DNA from: Candidatus Nitrosopumilus sediminis
Lineage (GTDB): Archaea; Thermoproteota; Nitrososphaeria; Nitrososphaerales; Nitrosopumilaceae
Direction: 5' to 3'
NCBI RefSeq assembly: GCF_000299395.1
Contig: NC_018656.1
Coordinates: 1,240,001-1,304,000 of the forward strand
DNA length: 64,000 nt
Shown in pieces: positions 26,581 through 34,809 of this stretch (position 1 is the first letter of the stretch; every line of letters begins with the position of its first letter). Made by a program: the position numbers and the translations under genes. The notes beneath the pieces were generated by a model that did not search any database, was not told the origin of the DNA, and worked only from the letters and a program-made list of their open reading frames with translations.

Positions 26581-27642
26581 TCAATTTTGACCAACAAGAT
26601 CGGTTCTAAGTTGACCACAAGCAGCAGAAATCTCTGTGCCTTTTTCGATCCTAACTGTACAATTTATGCCAGCATCAGATAAAATTCGTTCAAATTCCAA
26701 GACATTTTTTTCCGAGGGGCGCTTAAAATCACCGGCTGTCGGGTTGATAGGAATTAGATTCACATGAGAGCCATTGCCTTTCAAAAGCCGTGCCAATTCT
26801 GTTGCAATTTCAGGGGAATCATTAATTCCAGCCATGAGTGCATATTCAAAAGTCACACGACGTCCAGTCTTCTTGAAATAGTTTCTACCTAATTCAATAA
26901 TTTCTTCTACTGAATTAGGACTAGCTGTTGGAACTAGCTTTTTACGTAATTCATTATTTGGAGCATGTAATGATATTGCAAGACCAATCTGTAGATTTTC
27001 TTCAGCAAGTCTTTCAATTCCAGATCTTATTCCAATAGTAGAAATTGTTATGTGTCTTTGACCCAATCCGAATCCTCTATCATGTGTTAAAATTTTTACA
27101 GCCCTAATCATTTCATCATAATTTGCCATGGGTTCACCCATTCCCATAAAAACTAAATTTGTTACATGCTCTCCGCGTTTCTCCAATATTTCTGCAAAGT
27201 GAATTACTTGAGATACAATATGTTCTGCTTTTAGATTTGTTTCAAATCCCATCTGACCAGTTGCACAAAATACACATCCCATTGCACATCCAATTTGAGT
27301 AGAAACACAAACAGTTGATCTTGGATGACCACCAATCTTGGTAGGATCATATTGCATTAGGACTGTTTCTACAGAATTATCATTAGATAGTTCAAGTAAT
27401 AATTTTGTTGTGTCTCCATCATCACTTACAATACGATGAATTTCTTTTGCAGAGCCTATAGTATATCCTGCTGCAGTTAATTCCTCTCTTAATTTTTTTG
27501 GAAGTTGTGGAATATCATCGAGCTGTTTTGGAAATTTGTAGTATAATGGAAGTAAAATTTGGTCTGCTCTATATCGAGGATATCCCATATTAATTACAAG
27601 TTTCTCCATCTCTTCAGGAAGCAATCGATACAAATCTGTCAT
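26581..27642 (-). CDS. rlmN: RlmN-family 23S rRNA (A2503-C2) methyltransferase, radical SAM
   Basis: 353 aa. The radical SAM cluster is CAMGCVFCATG (CxxxCxxC) at about 119-128, with VCVSTQIGC just before and NLVFMGMGEP after it; GTEISAACGQL near the end contains the second catalytic cysteine of RlmN. In bacteria it methylates A2503 of 23S rRNA (and some tRNAs). RlmN is mainly bacterial; its presence in this archaeal genome may reflect ancient transfer. Confidence 0.9.
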   Translation of the reverse strand: MTDLYRLLPEEMEKLVINMGYPRYRADQILLPLYYKFPKQLDDIPQLPKKLREELTAAGYTIGSAKEIHRIVSDDGDTTKLLLELSNDNSVETVLMQYDPTKIGGHPRSTVCVSTQIGCAMGCVFCATGQMGFETNLKAEHIVSQVIHFAEILEKRGEHVTNLVFMGMGEPMANYDEMIRAVKILTHDRGFGLGQRHITISTIGIRSGIERLAEENLQIGLAISLHAPNNELRKKLVPTASPNSVEEIIELGRNYFKKTGRRVTFEYALMAGINDSPEIATELARLLKGNGSHVNLIPINPTAGDFKRPSEKNVLEFERILSDAGINCTVRIEKGTEISAACGQLRTDLVGQN

Positions 27643-27705
27643 TATGTATTAACAGATTCACAAGAGGGATATTTTATAATTTGGTGATTTAATTGAAATG
27701 AAAAT

Positions 27706-27731
27706 CAAAAAGAGTAAAAAAATAGAAGAAA
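27706..27731 (-). terminator. T-rich terminator after radA
   Basis: On the minus strand, U-tracts (one of seven T at 27716-27722, others flanking) begin within about 10 nt of the radA stop. Archaeal RNA polymerase stops at such T-runs without a hairpin. Confidence 0.5.
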
Positions 27732-27739
27732 AAGAGAGA

Positions 27740-28927
27740 TTACTCTTCTACAGGATCTAAATCATCAGATTCGACTTCTACTGTAGCCTCTACCTCAGGT
27801 GTTTCTACTGTAGCCTCTACCTCAGGTGTTTCTACTGTAGCCTCTACCTCAGGTGTTTCTACTGTAGCCTCTACCTCAGGTGTTTCTACTGTAGCCTCTA
27901 CCTCAGGTGTTTTTGCCTTTTTGGTAGTTGCTTTTTTGGTAGTTTTTTTCGTCTTTTTCTCAGCGTCTTCTGGATCTATAACACCTGCTTCACCTAGAGC
28001 AAAGATTACTTCCTCTTCAGGATGATGAGGACTATCTACCATTCTAGCAATTCGTTTCTTACCTGATTTCTTAAAGTAGATTCTGTATGTACTTGTATGT
28101 GCAACTACATTTCCACCAATTGGACGAGTTGGATCACCAAAGAAGACATCAGGTGATGCCATAACTTGGTTTGTTGCAATTGCAGCACAGTTGTATGTTT
28201 CTGCAATTCTTGACAACAAATGAACAAAATGATTTAGTTTTTGTTGTCTTACTGATAGTGTTCCTCTTCCAAGATATTCAGCACGGAACAATCCTACTGC
28301 AGAATCTGCAATAATTAATTTAACATTGTTTTCTTCGATTACAGGACCAGCTTCTTCTAGAATTAGTACTTGGTGTGCACTGTTATATGCACGAGCTACT
28401 ATGATATTATCTAAAACTTTTTCAGGATCCATGTCATGAGCTTGAGCAATAGATACAATTCTTTCAGGTCTGAAAGTGTTTTCAGTATCAATGTATAATA
28501 CAGAGCCTTCAAGACCACCTTCTTCTTTGCTTTTTTGAACCATTACAGACATTGTATGAGCAAATTGTGTTTTACCACAACCGAACTCACCATAAACTTC
28601 TGTTAGGGCCTGAGTCTCTATACCTCCATCAAATAACGTATCAAGACAATTTGTACCAGTTGTAATTTTACCAATACTTTGTCGGTGTTTGTAAATTTCA
28701 GTTGCACTTGTAAAATGTTTGGCAATTAATCCACCTTCAACTAAATGTTGTCGGGCTTTATTGACAATTTTTTCAGCAGTATCCTTTTCCATTCCAGTTA
28801 TTTCTGCAATTTCAACAGGACCTCTAACGATGAGGTCCATGACGTTGTGGACACCTGCATCGGATAATTTTCTTGTAGTTACAGGACCTACGCCCTCTAA
28901 ACTATCTAATCTTAAATCTTCTACCAT
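27740..28927 (-). CDS. radA: RadA recombinase with repetitive acidic tail
   Basis: 395 aa. N-terminal helix-hairpin-helix (LEGVGPVTTRKLSDAGV), Walker A GEFGCGKTQ at 113-121, Walker B IADSAVGLF near 205-215, and the conserved RQQKLNHFVHLLSRIAE loop. Forms filaments on single-stranded DNA and catalyses strand exchange. RadA is normally about 320-330 aa; here about 70 extra residues follow, a lysine-rich stretch (KKTKKTTKKATTKKAK) and five TPEVEATVE repeats ending DDLDPVEE. The tail is probably disordered. A leaderless promoter is seen. Confidence 0.96.
   Translation of the reverse strand: MVEDLRLDSLEGVGPVTTRKLSDAGVHNVMDLIVRGPVEIAEITGMEKDTAEKIVNKARQHLVEGGLIAKHFTSATEIYKHRQSIGKITTGTNCLDTLFDGGIETQALTEVYGEFGCGKTQFAHTMSVMVQKSKEEGGLEGSVLYIDTENTFRPERIVSIAQAHDMDPEKVLDNIIVARAYNSAHQVLILEEAGPVIEENNVKLIIADSAVGLFRAEYLGRGTLSVRQQKLNHFVHLLSRIAETYNCAAIATNQVMASPDVFFGDPTRPIGGNVVAHTSTYRIYFKKSGKKRIARMVDSPHHPEEEVIFALGEAGVIDPEDAEKKTKKTTKKATTKKAKTPEVEATVETPEVEATVETPEVEATVETPEVEATVETPEVEATVEVESDDLDPVEE
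27777..27911. repeat. 27-bp tandem repeat, five copies, in radA 3' end
   Basis: Five identical 27-bp units, each coding TPEVEATVE on the minus strand, run without interruption. Perfect identity at nucleotide level implies recent expansion, and the copy number is likely to vary between strains. Confidence 0.95.
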
Positions 28928-28958
28928 ACCGTATAGTACGGTACCAGTACTTTATAAG
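28928..28958 (-). promoter_or_regulatory. radA promoter: TATA box and dyad at start
   Basis: Minus-strand CTTATAAA (28951-28958) lies about 24-31 nt before the ATG (28927), so transcription should begin at or near the ATG (leaderless). Between them, ACCGTA-TAG-TACGGT (28928-28942) is a perfect 6-bp dyad that touches the start codon, within a GTAC-rich segment; it could be an operator for a repressor or part of the initiator. Confidence 0.6.
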
Positions 28959-29010
28959 AGTATTGCTTGAGAAAATGATCGTAAAATGAGTAAATTTTAG
29001 TGAAAATTGA

Positions 29011-29193
29011 CTATCGTCTCTTTCTTCTTTGTCCAGGTTTGTTTTGACCTGGATATCTACCTAAGACAAATCGTTTTTTGAAATTACTTTTGTTTCCAAC
29101 ACTAGAGCTAGTGCCTACAATTTTTCTACCTTCAACTTTGGGTGTTTGTCCTCTTACTTTACCTGCTTTAGTAAGTGAACCGTGTGTTGCCAT
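29011..29193 (-). CDS. Ribosomal protein S30e
   Basis: 60 aa: MATHGSLTKAGKVRGQTPKV, ending in the basic GQNKPGQRRKRR. Standard archaeal eS30 length and pattern. Confidence 0.93.
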   Translation of the reverse strand: MATHGSLTKAGKVRGQTPKVEGRKIVGTSSSVGNKSNFKKRFVLGRYPGQNKPGQRRKRR

Positions 29194-29233
29194 GCTTTAA
29201 AATAAGAATTAGTGAATTTATGTATTTGGATGA

Positions 29234-30967
29234 CTACCAGTACTTGGCTTTAACAGTCTCAATGACTTTTTCGTGTTCCTTACTCTTTCTACGAGCATAT
29301 TTTTCCATTGCACCTAAAGGTACACCACCAAGAGATCGTGCGATTGCATTAAAGAAGTATCTCTGCGGTCCTTTTGAACCAGTCTTAGTCATGAATTTCT
29401 GAATACCATATTTGAAATTGTGTTGCCATGTCTTGTAAAGAACTCCTAGTTGTGCAGGAGTCATTTCATTTCCAATATGGAAGAAATCAGATTTTTCAAG
29501 TAATCCAATTGGAACAAATGTCAGTGCTGTAGCAGTAAACATAGAATCAGGTTGTTCGCGTTCTAATTCACTGAGTAGTCTAATAGTTTCCCAAGAATCC
29601 TCAGGAGTTTCGTCATTATCAAGACCCATGATTAAAGTAAATGCAGGAATCCAATAATCCTGGTTCAAAGTTTTAACGCCTTCTTTTACAACCCAGTGCC
29701 ATTCAGATGGATCATAAGGTGCAAGTTTTCTATCAGCATATTTACCGATTAATCTAAGACTGCCAGTTTCAAATCCAGCTTGAATTCCAATCATATTATC
29801 AGGACTAGCTCTTATGATTTTAGATAGATTAGGAATAAGTTTTTCATCTGCAATTGCACCTGCCAATGTACCATGAGTTGGATTTGTATGTTCAACTCCA
29901 GTAGACATAATTGCAGTAAACAATTCTTCTAAGGCTTCTCTATTTGGTTCCATTCCTTTTGCAGTTCTAGGATCCATACCATAAACAAAAATATCATCAC
30001 TGTGAATCCATGCAGATTTTGAACCACCTTTCTTAATGTTAACTTCAATTTCTTTTTTGACTTTTTCAGGTGAATAGTATCTTAAAGATCTTAATGTGAC
30101 ATCACAGAATTTACAGCCCCTACCACAACCACGCATTACTTCAACCATTCCATGCATACTTGGTTCAACGATGTCAGGAATTTCTTCTAATTCAGGTCTA
30201 TCCCAGAAATTTACAAATCTTCCATGAATTTTTTTGCCTTCTCTTTCAAATTCTTTAATGTTAACCTTAAAGTCACTTCTCTTTCTGAAAGGATCCATGT
30301 TTTCAAAATCGCCATTAATCAAATAGTTAAAGAATCGTCCTGCATGTCCATCAATTTCAGGTGCAATACCACCAAGCTCTCCTTCAAGGATTGCATAGAT
30401 TCCAAATTCTTCAATTTTAGCTGGATCGTAATTGTATTGCCAAGTTCCAGATGCACCAGAAATTACTTTGGCTTTACTTCCAGTTCTTGCTTTTGCAGCT
30501 TTTATTCTATGATGTAATTCAGCATTGTAAAATTCATCATATGATGTTTGTTTTCTACCATAAGTAAATGTCATAGTAACAGGACCCATTCCAAGAGGAT
30601 CCATTTCGTAAGTTCCAATAACTTCGGTTTCAGGGCCAATGAATTTTTCAATGTGATTTGGATGAGCAATAACTACATCTTTTCGTGCAAAGCCATCACG
30701 TAACAAACCAGCTTCTAATTTTCTTAATCCATATGGAGCATATTTTGCTACACCATCAATGTCAGGGGACCAATTACAAATGAAATCAAATAGAACTTTT
30801 GGAGTTACTTGATTTCCAAGAATTTTATACCAAAAACTGCTTTTATCCCTATTAGGGTCAAGTGCGGGAGCACATCCGAAAAATGTTGCAAGAGACAATC
30901 CCCTATAAGGAGACATCAAAGTTCTATCAGCAGTTAAGACTATTTTTGGAGTACCCATACCCTTCAT
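29234..30967 (-). CDS. Radical SAM protein (B12-binding-like class)
   Basis: 577 aa. The cluster motif is RGCGRGCKFCDVTLR at about 280-294 (CxxxCxxC), embedded in a radical SAM TIM barrel; the preceding 260 residues contain the family region with GPVTMTFTYGRKQTSYDEFY. Such proteins are conserved in archaea but the reaction is unknown. It is separate from, but close to, the S30e gene (40 nt). Confidence 0.85.
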   Translation of the reverse strand: MKGMGTPKIVLTADRTLMSPYRGLSLATFFGCAPALDPNRDKSSFWYKILGNQVTPKVLFDFICNWSPDIDGVAKYAPYGLRKLEAGLLRDGFARKDVVIAHPNHIEKFIGPETEVIGTYEMDPLGMGPVTMTFTYGRKQTSYDEFYNAELHHRIKAAKARTGSKAKVISGASGTWQYNYDPAKIEEFGIYAILEGELGGIAPEIDGHAGRFFNYLINGDFENMDPFRKRSDFKVNIKEFEREGKKIHGRFVNFWDRPELEEIPDIVEPSMHGMVEVMRGCGRGCKFCDVTLRSLRYYSPEKVKKEIEVNIKKGGSKSAWIHSDDIFVYGMDPRTAKGMEPNREALEELFTAIMSTGVEHTNPTHGTLAGAIADEKLIPNLSKIIRASPDNMIGIQAGFETGSLRLIGKYADRKLAPYDPSEWHWVVKEGVKTLNQDYWIPAFTLIMGLDNDETPEDSWETIRLLSELEREQPDSMFTATALTFVPIGLLEKSDFFHIGNEMTPAQLGVLYKTWQHNFKYGIQKFMTKTGSKGPQRYFFNAIARSLGGVPLGAMEKYARRKSKEHEKVIETVKAKYW

Positions 30968-31009
30968 GGAAATAATTTTATGATTTATTTTAAACCTTGC
31001 TAGAAAAAA

Positions 31010-31822
31010 TTAGTAATTTTCTAAAATTCCAGCCTTATTTCGATGTAAATGACCAAATTCACTGTTTTTTGACAAATGTTCTCCATCAAATACAGTTCCA
31101 TCTTTACAGACAAGATCTTCACCTACACAGCAACTACCACAAATACCAACTCCACATTTCATCATTCTCTCAAGACTGGCTTGGACGAATATTTTTCTAG
31201 AGTTAGCAAATTGTACAGTTTTGTACATCATAATTTCAGGACCGCAGACATACACTGCATCGTAGTGGGTATCATTAACTAATTTTTCAACTAAATCAGT
31301 TACAAATCCTTTTTCACCATAACTTCCATCATCAGTTGAAACAATTACCTGGTGAGGATTATTTTTTAGCAATTCATTTGATAAATCTTCAAAGAATACT
31401 TCGTCTTTTGATTTGGCACCCATTAACACAGTGATATCATCAGTAGGTTTTACAAAAGTAAGTAATCGCATCATTGGAACAAGACCGGTTCCACCACCAA
31501 CCAGCAAGAGTTTTCCTTCTTTGATATCAAATGAATTTCCATACGGACCTCTAATTCCTATTTGTCCTCCAACTGGAACATTGAATAATCCAGTAGAGGA
31601 AGGTCCATGTTTTCTAACTGTAAATGCTGCCTTTCCAGATTCTTTTGAAATCATTATACTCATTGGTAATTCATTAACGCCAGGAATCCAAACCATGGCA
31701 AATTGTCCAGGAAGAACATTTGGCATAACATCATCTGAAAAAACCAAAGTCCTAACAGTAGGTGTTTCATCAATTACTTTTTCAATTGTAACGATTGTTG
31801 GATGGTTATGATTTCTTTGCAA
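31010..31822 (-). CDS. pyrK: Dihydroorotate dehydrogenase electron-transfer subunit
   Basis: 270 aa. FAD-binding beta-barrel (PGQFAMVWIPGV), NAD-binding Rossmann region (LLLVGGGTGLVPMMRLLTF) and a C-terminal [2Fe-2S] site CGVGICGSCCVGEDLVCKDG (four cysteines). Passes electrons from dihydroorotate to NAD+ in class 1B dehydrogenase, forming a complex with PyrD. Start overlaps the pyrD stop by 17 nt. Confidence 0.93.
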   Translation of the reverse strand: MQRNHNHPTIVTIEKVIDETPTVRTLVFSDDVMPNVLPGQFAMVWIPGVNELPMSIMISKESGKAAFTVRKHGPSSTGLFNVPVGGQIGIRGPYGNSFDIKEGKLLLVGGGTGLVPMMRLLTFVKPTDDITVLMGAKSKDEVFFEDLSNELLKNNPHQVIVSTDDGSYGEKGFVTDLVEKLVNDTHYDAVYVCGPEIMMYKTVQFANSRKIFVQASLERMMKCGVGICGSCCVGEDLVCKDGTVFDGEHLSKNSEFGHLHRNKAGILENY

Positions 31823-32717
31823 GACCCACCATGTCCTTTATTGTGGAATAATTATTTTTCTTCATGTACTCTAAAATTCCTCTGTTAATATCATCAAAAA
31901 CTCCAACCCAGTTATCACCTATTGCACTACCAAGTTGAACTGCAGAAGCACCTGCCAAGAAAAATTCTACTGCATCTTCCCATGTAGAGACTCCTCCACA
32001 TCCAATGATAGGAATGTCAAATTTTGAAGAAATTTCATAAACACATCTTAACGCAATAGGTTTAATCGGAGTACCAGACAATCCACCAAATTTATTGCTA
32101 AGTATAGGTCGTTTGGTTTCAACATTAATGGCCATTGCACGAACAGTGTTAATTGCAGTTATAGCATCAATTCCAGAATCAACTGCATTGCTTACAGTAT
32201 TTAGATAATTACTGGTTCCCAAGCCAACTTTGGCAATTACTGGCACATTTGTTGCTTTTTTCACAGTAGAAACAATTGTTTTAACTAGTCCAGGATCATC
32301 TCCAACTTCTAATCCAACTTTAGCAACATGAGGGCAAGATAAATTCAATTCATATGCTTTAATTTTACAATTTTCAAATTCCTTTATCATGGTTTCAAAA
32401 TCTTCAGGTACAGAGCCCACTAAACTTACTATAATTGGTACATCCTGATTTGGTTCAATCATTTTAGCAAAATTCGAAGCACCGGGATTTGATAATCCAA
32501 CTGCATTTATCCATCCACCTCCTTTTACACTGAAGATTGTAGGGTTAGGGTAACCTTCCCATGGTGCAGTACTAAGAGATTTTGTAACAACAGCTCCAGC
32601 ACCGGATGCATAAAGTCGATTAAACACATCAAGAGATATACCTAAAATTCCAGATGCGAGCATTACAGGTTTATCTAATTGAATTTGACCTATGGAAGTT
32701 GCAATACTAGGTTCCAC
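31806..32717 (-). CDS. pyrD: Dihydroorotate dehydrogenase catalytic subunit (class 1B)
   Basis: 303 aa FMN TIM barrel: NPTIFSVKGGGWINAVGLSNPG, YELNLSCPHVA, VIAKVGLG, GIDAITAINTV, and the FMN phosphate loop GCGGVSTWEDA. The active-site base is Cys in NLSCPH, characteristic of class 1B. Pyrimidine biosynthesis step 4. Overlaps pyrK, and is divergent from nop5. Confidence 0.95.
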   Translation of the reverse strand: MEPSIATSIGQIQLDKPVMLASGILGISLDVFNRLYASGAGAVVTKSLSTAPWEGYPNPTIFSVKGGGWINAVGLSNPGASNFAKMIEPNQDVPIIVSLVGSVPEDFETMIKEFENCKIKAYELNLSCPHVAKVGLEVGDDPGLVKTIVSTVKKATNVPVIAKVGLGTSNYLNTVSNAVDSGIDAITAINTVRAMAINVETKRPILSNKFGGLSGTPIKPIALRCVYEISSKFDIPIIGCGGVSTWEDAVEFFLAGASAVQLGSAIGDNWVGVFDDINRGILEYMKKNNYSTIKDMVGLAKKS

Positions 32718-32802
32718 TTTGATTAGTGAGCATAGTTTCGAATATAACAGTTGATTCTTGATTCTGGTACCTTTTTTAAAGGCGATTTAGGATTAACTAG
32801 TC

Positions 32803-34101
32803 ATGCATTCTGTAATATTAACAGAGTTAGGAATCTCAGTTTTCAATGATGAAAAACTAGACAAAGCATTTGCTTTCTCAAATCCTGTTAAAGAATATCT
32901 TTTAGTGAAAAATAAAGAATCCAAATTAAATGAACTTGTAAATTATTTAGCATCTACTCAGAGAGGATTTTCTGTAAGTGATGAATCATTACTTGCAATT
33001 CTAAAAAAATATTCAATTGATTGTCATTTGATGGATTCTGCAGAATTAGATAGAGTCCAATCTACAAAACCACAAATTATCGTGGATTCAGGTTTTGCTT
33101 CTAATTTGCAAGATACACTTGGAAAACTAAGAGAGTTTGCTTTAGGATTTTCATCTTCAAAAGTTACCGAAGTCTCAGAAAGCCCAGATCTTCATATAAT
33201 TCAAGCAATTAATTCTCTAGATGAAATCGACAAGATTGCAAATGGATTGAGTTCAAGACTCAGAGAATGGTATGGATTGCATTTTCCAGAATTAGACAAC
33301 ATAATTGATAGTATTAACGGATATGCACAGATTGTAATGGCAGGTAAACGAGAATCATTAACTAAACAAATTTTTGAAGATGCAGGTTTTCCTGAATCAA
33401 AAGTAGAAATGTTATCATTAATTTCTTCAAAAAGTAGAGGGGGAGATATTTCAGATATCAATTTGGCAATTGTGCAATCAATCGCAAAACAAGTTTTAGA
33501 CTTTCACGAATTGCGTAAGAAACTCGAGGAACATGTTGAAAAAGAGATGCAAGAAATTGCACCAAATCTTTCAGCAATTCTTGGAACTGCAGTTGGTGCA
33601 AGAATTTTAGGAAGAGCTGGTAGTCTTAAAAAAATGGCATCACTTCCTGCCAGCACAATACAAGTGCTAGGAGCTGAAAAAGCATTATTCAGATCATTGA
33701 AAACAGGTTCTCAACCCCCAAAACACGGATTGTTATTCCAACATGCAATGGTTCATGCAGCTCCTAGATGGCAAAGAGGAAAAATTGCACGTGCAGTTGC
33801 TGCAAAAGCAGTGATTGCTGCTAGAGTTGATGTATACGGTGAGGGATTAAATCAAACTCTACTTGAAAAACTCAACATAAGAGTCGATGAGATAGGTAAA
33901 AAATACGAGAATCCTACTGAAAAAGACATCAGACCACCTCCATCATTTAGAAGAGAAGGAAGTTTTAGAGACAGTCCAAGAAGAGACAGTAGCTTTCTTT
34001 GCTGCTTTCTTTGCAGGTTTAGCATCAGCTTTCTTTGCTGCTTTCTTTGCAGGTTTAGCATCAGCTTTCTTTGCTGCTTTCTTTGCAGGTTTAGCATCTA
34101 A
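32803..34101 (+). CDS. Nop5/Nop56-58, C/D-box snoRNP core protein
   Basis: 432 aa. Standard Nop domain elements: REWYGLHFPELDNII, NLSAILGTAVGARILGRAG, SLKKMASLPASTIQVLGAEK, LFQHAMVHAAPRWQRGKIAR. Links L7Ae and fibrillarin on box C/D RNAs that guide 2'-O-methylation. Length to about residue 395 is normal; the remainder (FLCCFLCRFSI three times) is odd: it is the antisense of repeats in the minus-strand lysine-rich gene, so the natural end may have moved into the neighbour. Confidence 0.9.
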   Translation: MHSVILTELGISVFNDEKLDKAFAFSNPVKEYLLVKNKESKLNELVNYLASTQRGFSVSDESLLAILKKYSIDCHLMDSAELDRVQSTKPQIIVDSGFASNLQDTLGKLREFALGFSSSKVTEVSESPDLHIIQAINSLDEIDKIANGLSSRLREWYGLHFPELDNIIDSINGYAQIVMAGKRESLTKQIFEDAGFPESKVEMLSLISSKSRGGDISDINLAIVQSIAKQVLDFHELRKKLEEHVEKEMQEIAPNLSAILGTAVGARILGRAGSLKKMASLPASTIQVLGAEKALFRSLKTGSQPPKHGLLFQHAMVHAAPRWQRGKIARAVAAKAVIAARVDVYGEGLNQTLLEKLNIRVDEIGKKYENPTEKDIRPPPSFRREGSFRDSPRRDSSFLCCFLCRFSISFLCCFLCRFSISFLCCFLCRFSI

Positions 34102-34185
34102 AATGGTCTTTTTCTTCTTTAATTCATCAAGATCAGCTTTGATTTTTTCTGCTTCTTCAATTAGAGTATCTTTTTTCTTTACCAT
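33943..34185 (-). CDS. Lysine/alanine-rich histone-H1-like small protein
   Basis: 80 aa (ATG 34185; another ATG one codon earlier). N-terminal helix MVKKKDTLIEEAEKIKADLD followed by three AKPAKKAAKKAD units, then SSWTVSKTSFSSK. Such A/K/P-rich tails bind DNA or RNA electrostatically. The last 159 nt overlap the Nop5 3' end on the opposite strand. Codon content of this strand is natural for a basic tail, so I favour this frame as the origin of the repeats. Confidence 0.65.
   Translation of the reverse strand: MVKKKDTLIEEAEKIKADLDELKKKKTILDAKPAKKAAKKADAKPAKKAAKKADAKPAKKAAKKATVSSWTVSKTSFSSK
33992..34099. repeat. 36-bp tandem repeat, three copies, coding on both strands
   Basis: Three 36-bp units starting at 33992, 34028 and 34064; the third differs by one base at 34099, which creates the Nop5 stop codon. 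Minus strand reads AKPAKKAAKKAD; plus strand reads SFLCCFLCRFSI. Confidence 0.95.
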
Positions 34186-34240
34186 CAAATCACCTTAAAT
34201 TTTAATTTCAATTTCTTACTTATCAATCAGTATTTAATTC

Positions 34241-34705
34241 CTATTTAACAGTAAAAGTTCCTTTTGTAGAGATATTCTTTAGTTGTTTTGAGACCATTTC
34301 TATGACTATTTCATATGAGCCAGGAGTGGTGATCACTTCAGAAAACGTGTCTCCAACAGGAACAATTTTGCTTCCAGATTCAAAGCATTGCTCAAAGAAT
34401 CCACCTTGTGTAATTACATCACTTTTTTCAGAAGAATAAATTGTAATGTATAGATCTCCACAACTAAATGAAGAATCATCAATTTTGGCTTGAATTTGAA
34501 CAGGTTCAGACGTAGAATATTGCTCAGATAATCCAATTATTTCAATCGAAGCATCATGGACAATCCCTCCTTCTGAATAAGACATAGGCCACATGTTTAA
34601 TTCTCTATCAGGTTTCTGAAGAACATCAGATAGTACGACAGAACCGAATACTATTGAGAAAATTACAGGTAAAACAAATACGACAGAAACTCGTTTACTG
34701 ACCAT
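34241..34705 (-). CDS. Exported beta-sandwich protein, unknown
   Basis: 154 aa with signal peptide (VSVVFVLPVIFSIVFGSVVL) and a compact extracellular domain with YSTSEPVQIQAKIDD, CGDLYITIYSSEKSD and PGSYEIVIEMVSKQL, an Ig-like or filamin-like beta pattern. Two cysteines (CGDL, QCFE) may form a disulfide. Function unknown; divergent from the OLD-like ATPase. Confidence 0.65.
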   Translation of the reverse strand: MVSKRVSVVFVLPVIFSIVFGSVVLSDVLQKPDRELNMWPMSYSEGGIVHDASIEIIGLSEQYSTSEPVQIQAKIDDSSFSCGDLYITIYSSEKSDVITQGGFFEQCFESGSKIVPVGDTFSEVITTPGSYEIVIEMVSKQLKNISTKGTFTVK

Positions 34706-34809
34706 TTCGTTTTAAAATCTACAATTCCCTTATATCTATTTAGCAAAATTTCAAGGGTCAAGATCAATTTGACGAATGAGTTAAATCGTAGCCAACTAAA
34801 TATCGCTAG

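Noticed and set aside
27777-27911. CRISPR array
   Set aside because: Repeats are adjacent with no spacers, in frame inside radA and code for a peptide repeat.
29234-30967. Mobile element or transposase in the window
   Set aside because: No transposase motif or flanking terminal repeats found anywhere; the frames here are radical SAM coding sequence.
33852-34097. Minus-strand frame rich in Leu/Arg/Gln (LNLQRKQQRKLM repeats)
   Set aside because: Another frame of the 36-bp repeat; the AKPAKKAAKKAD frame gives a sensible basic protein with a natural start.
33992-34099. CRISPR array
   Set aside because: Direct 36-bp units without spacers, inside coding frames.
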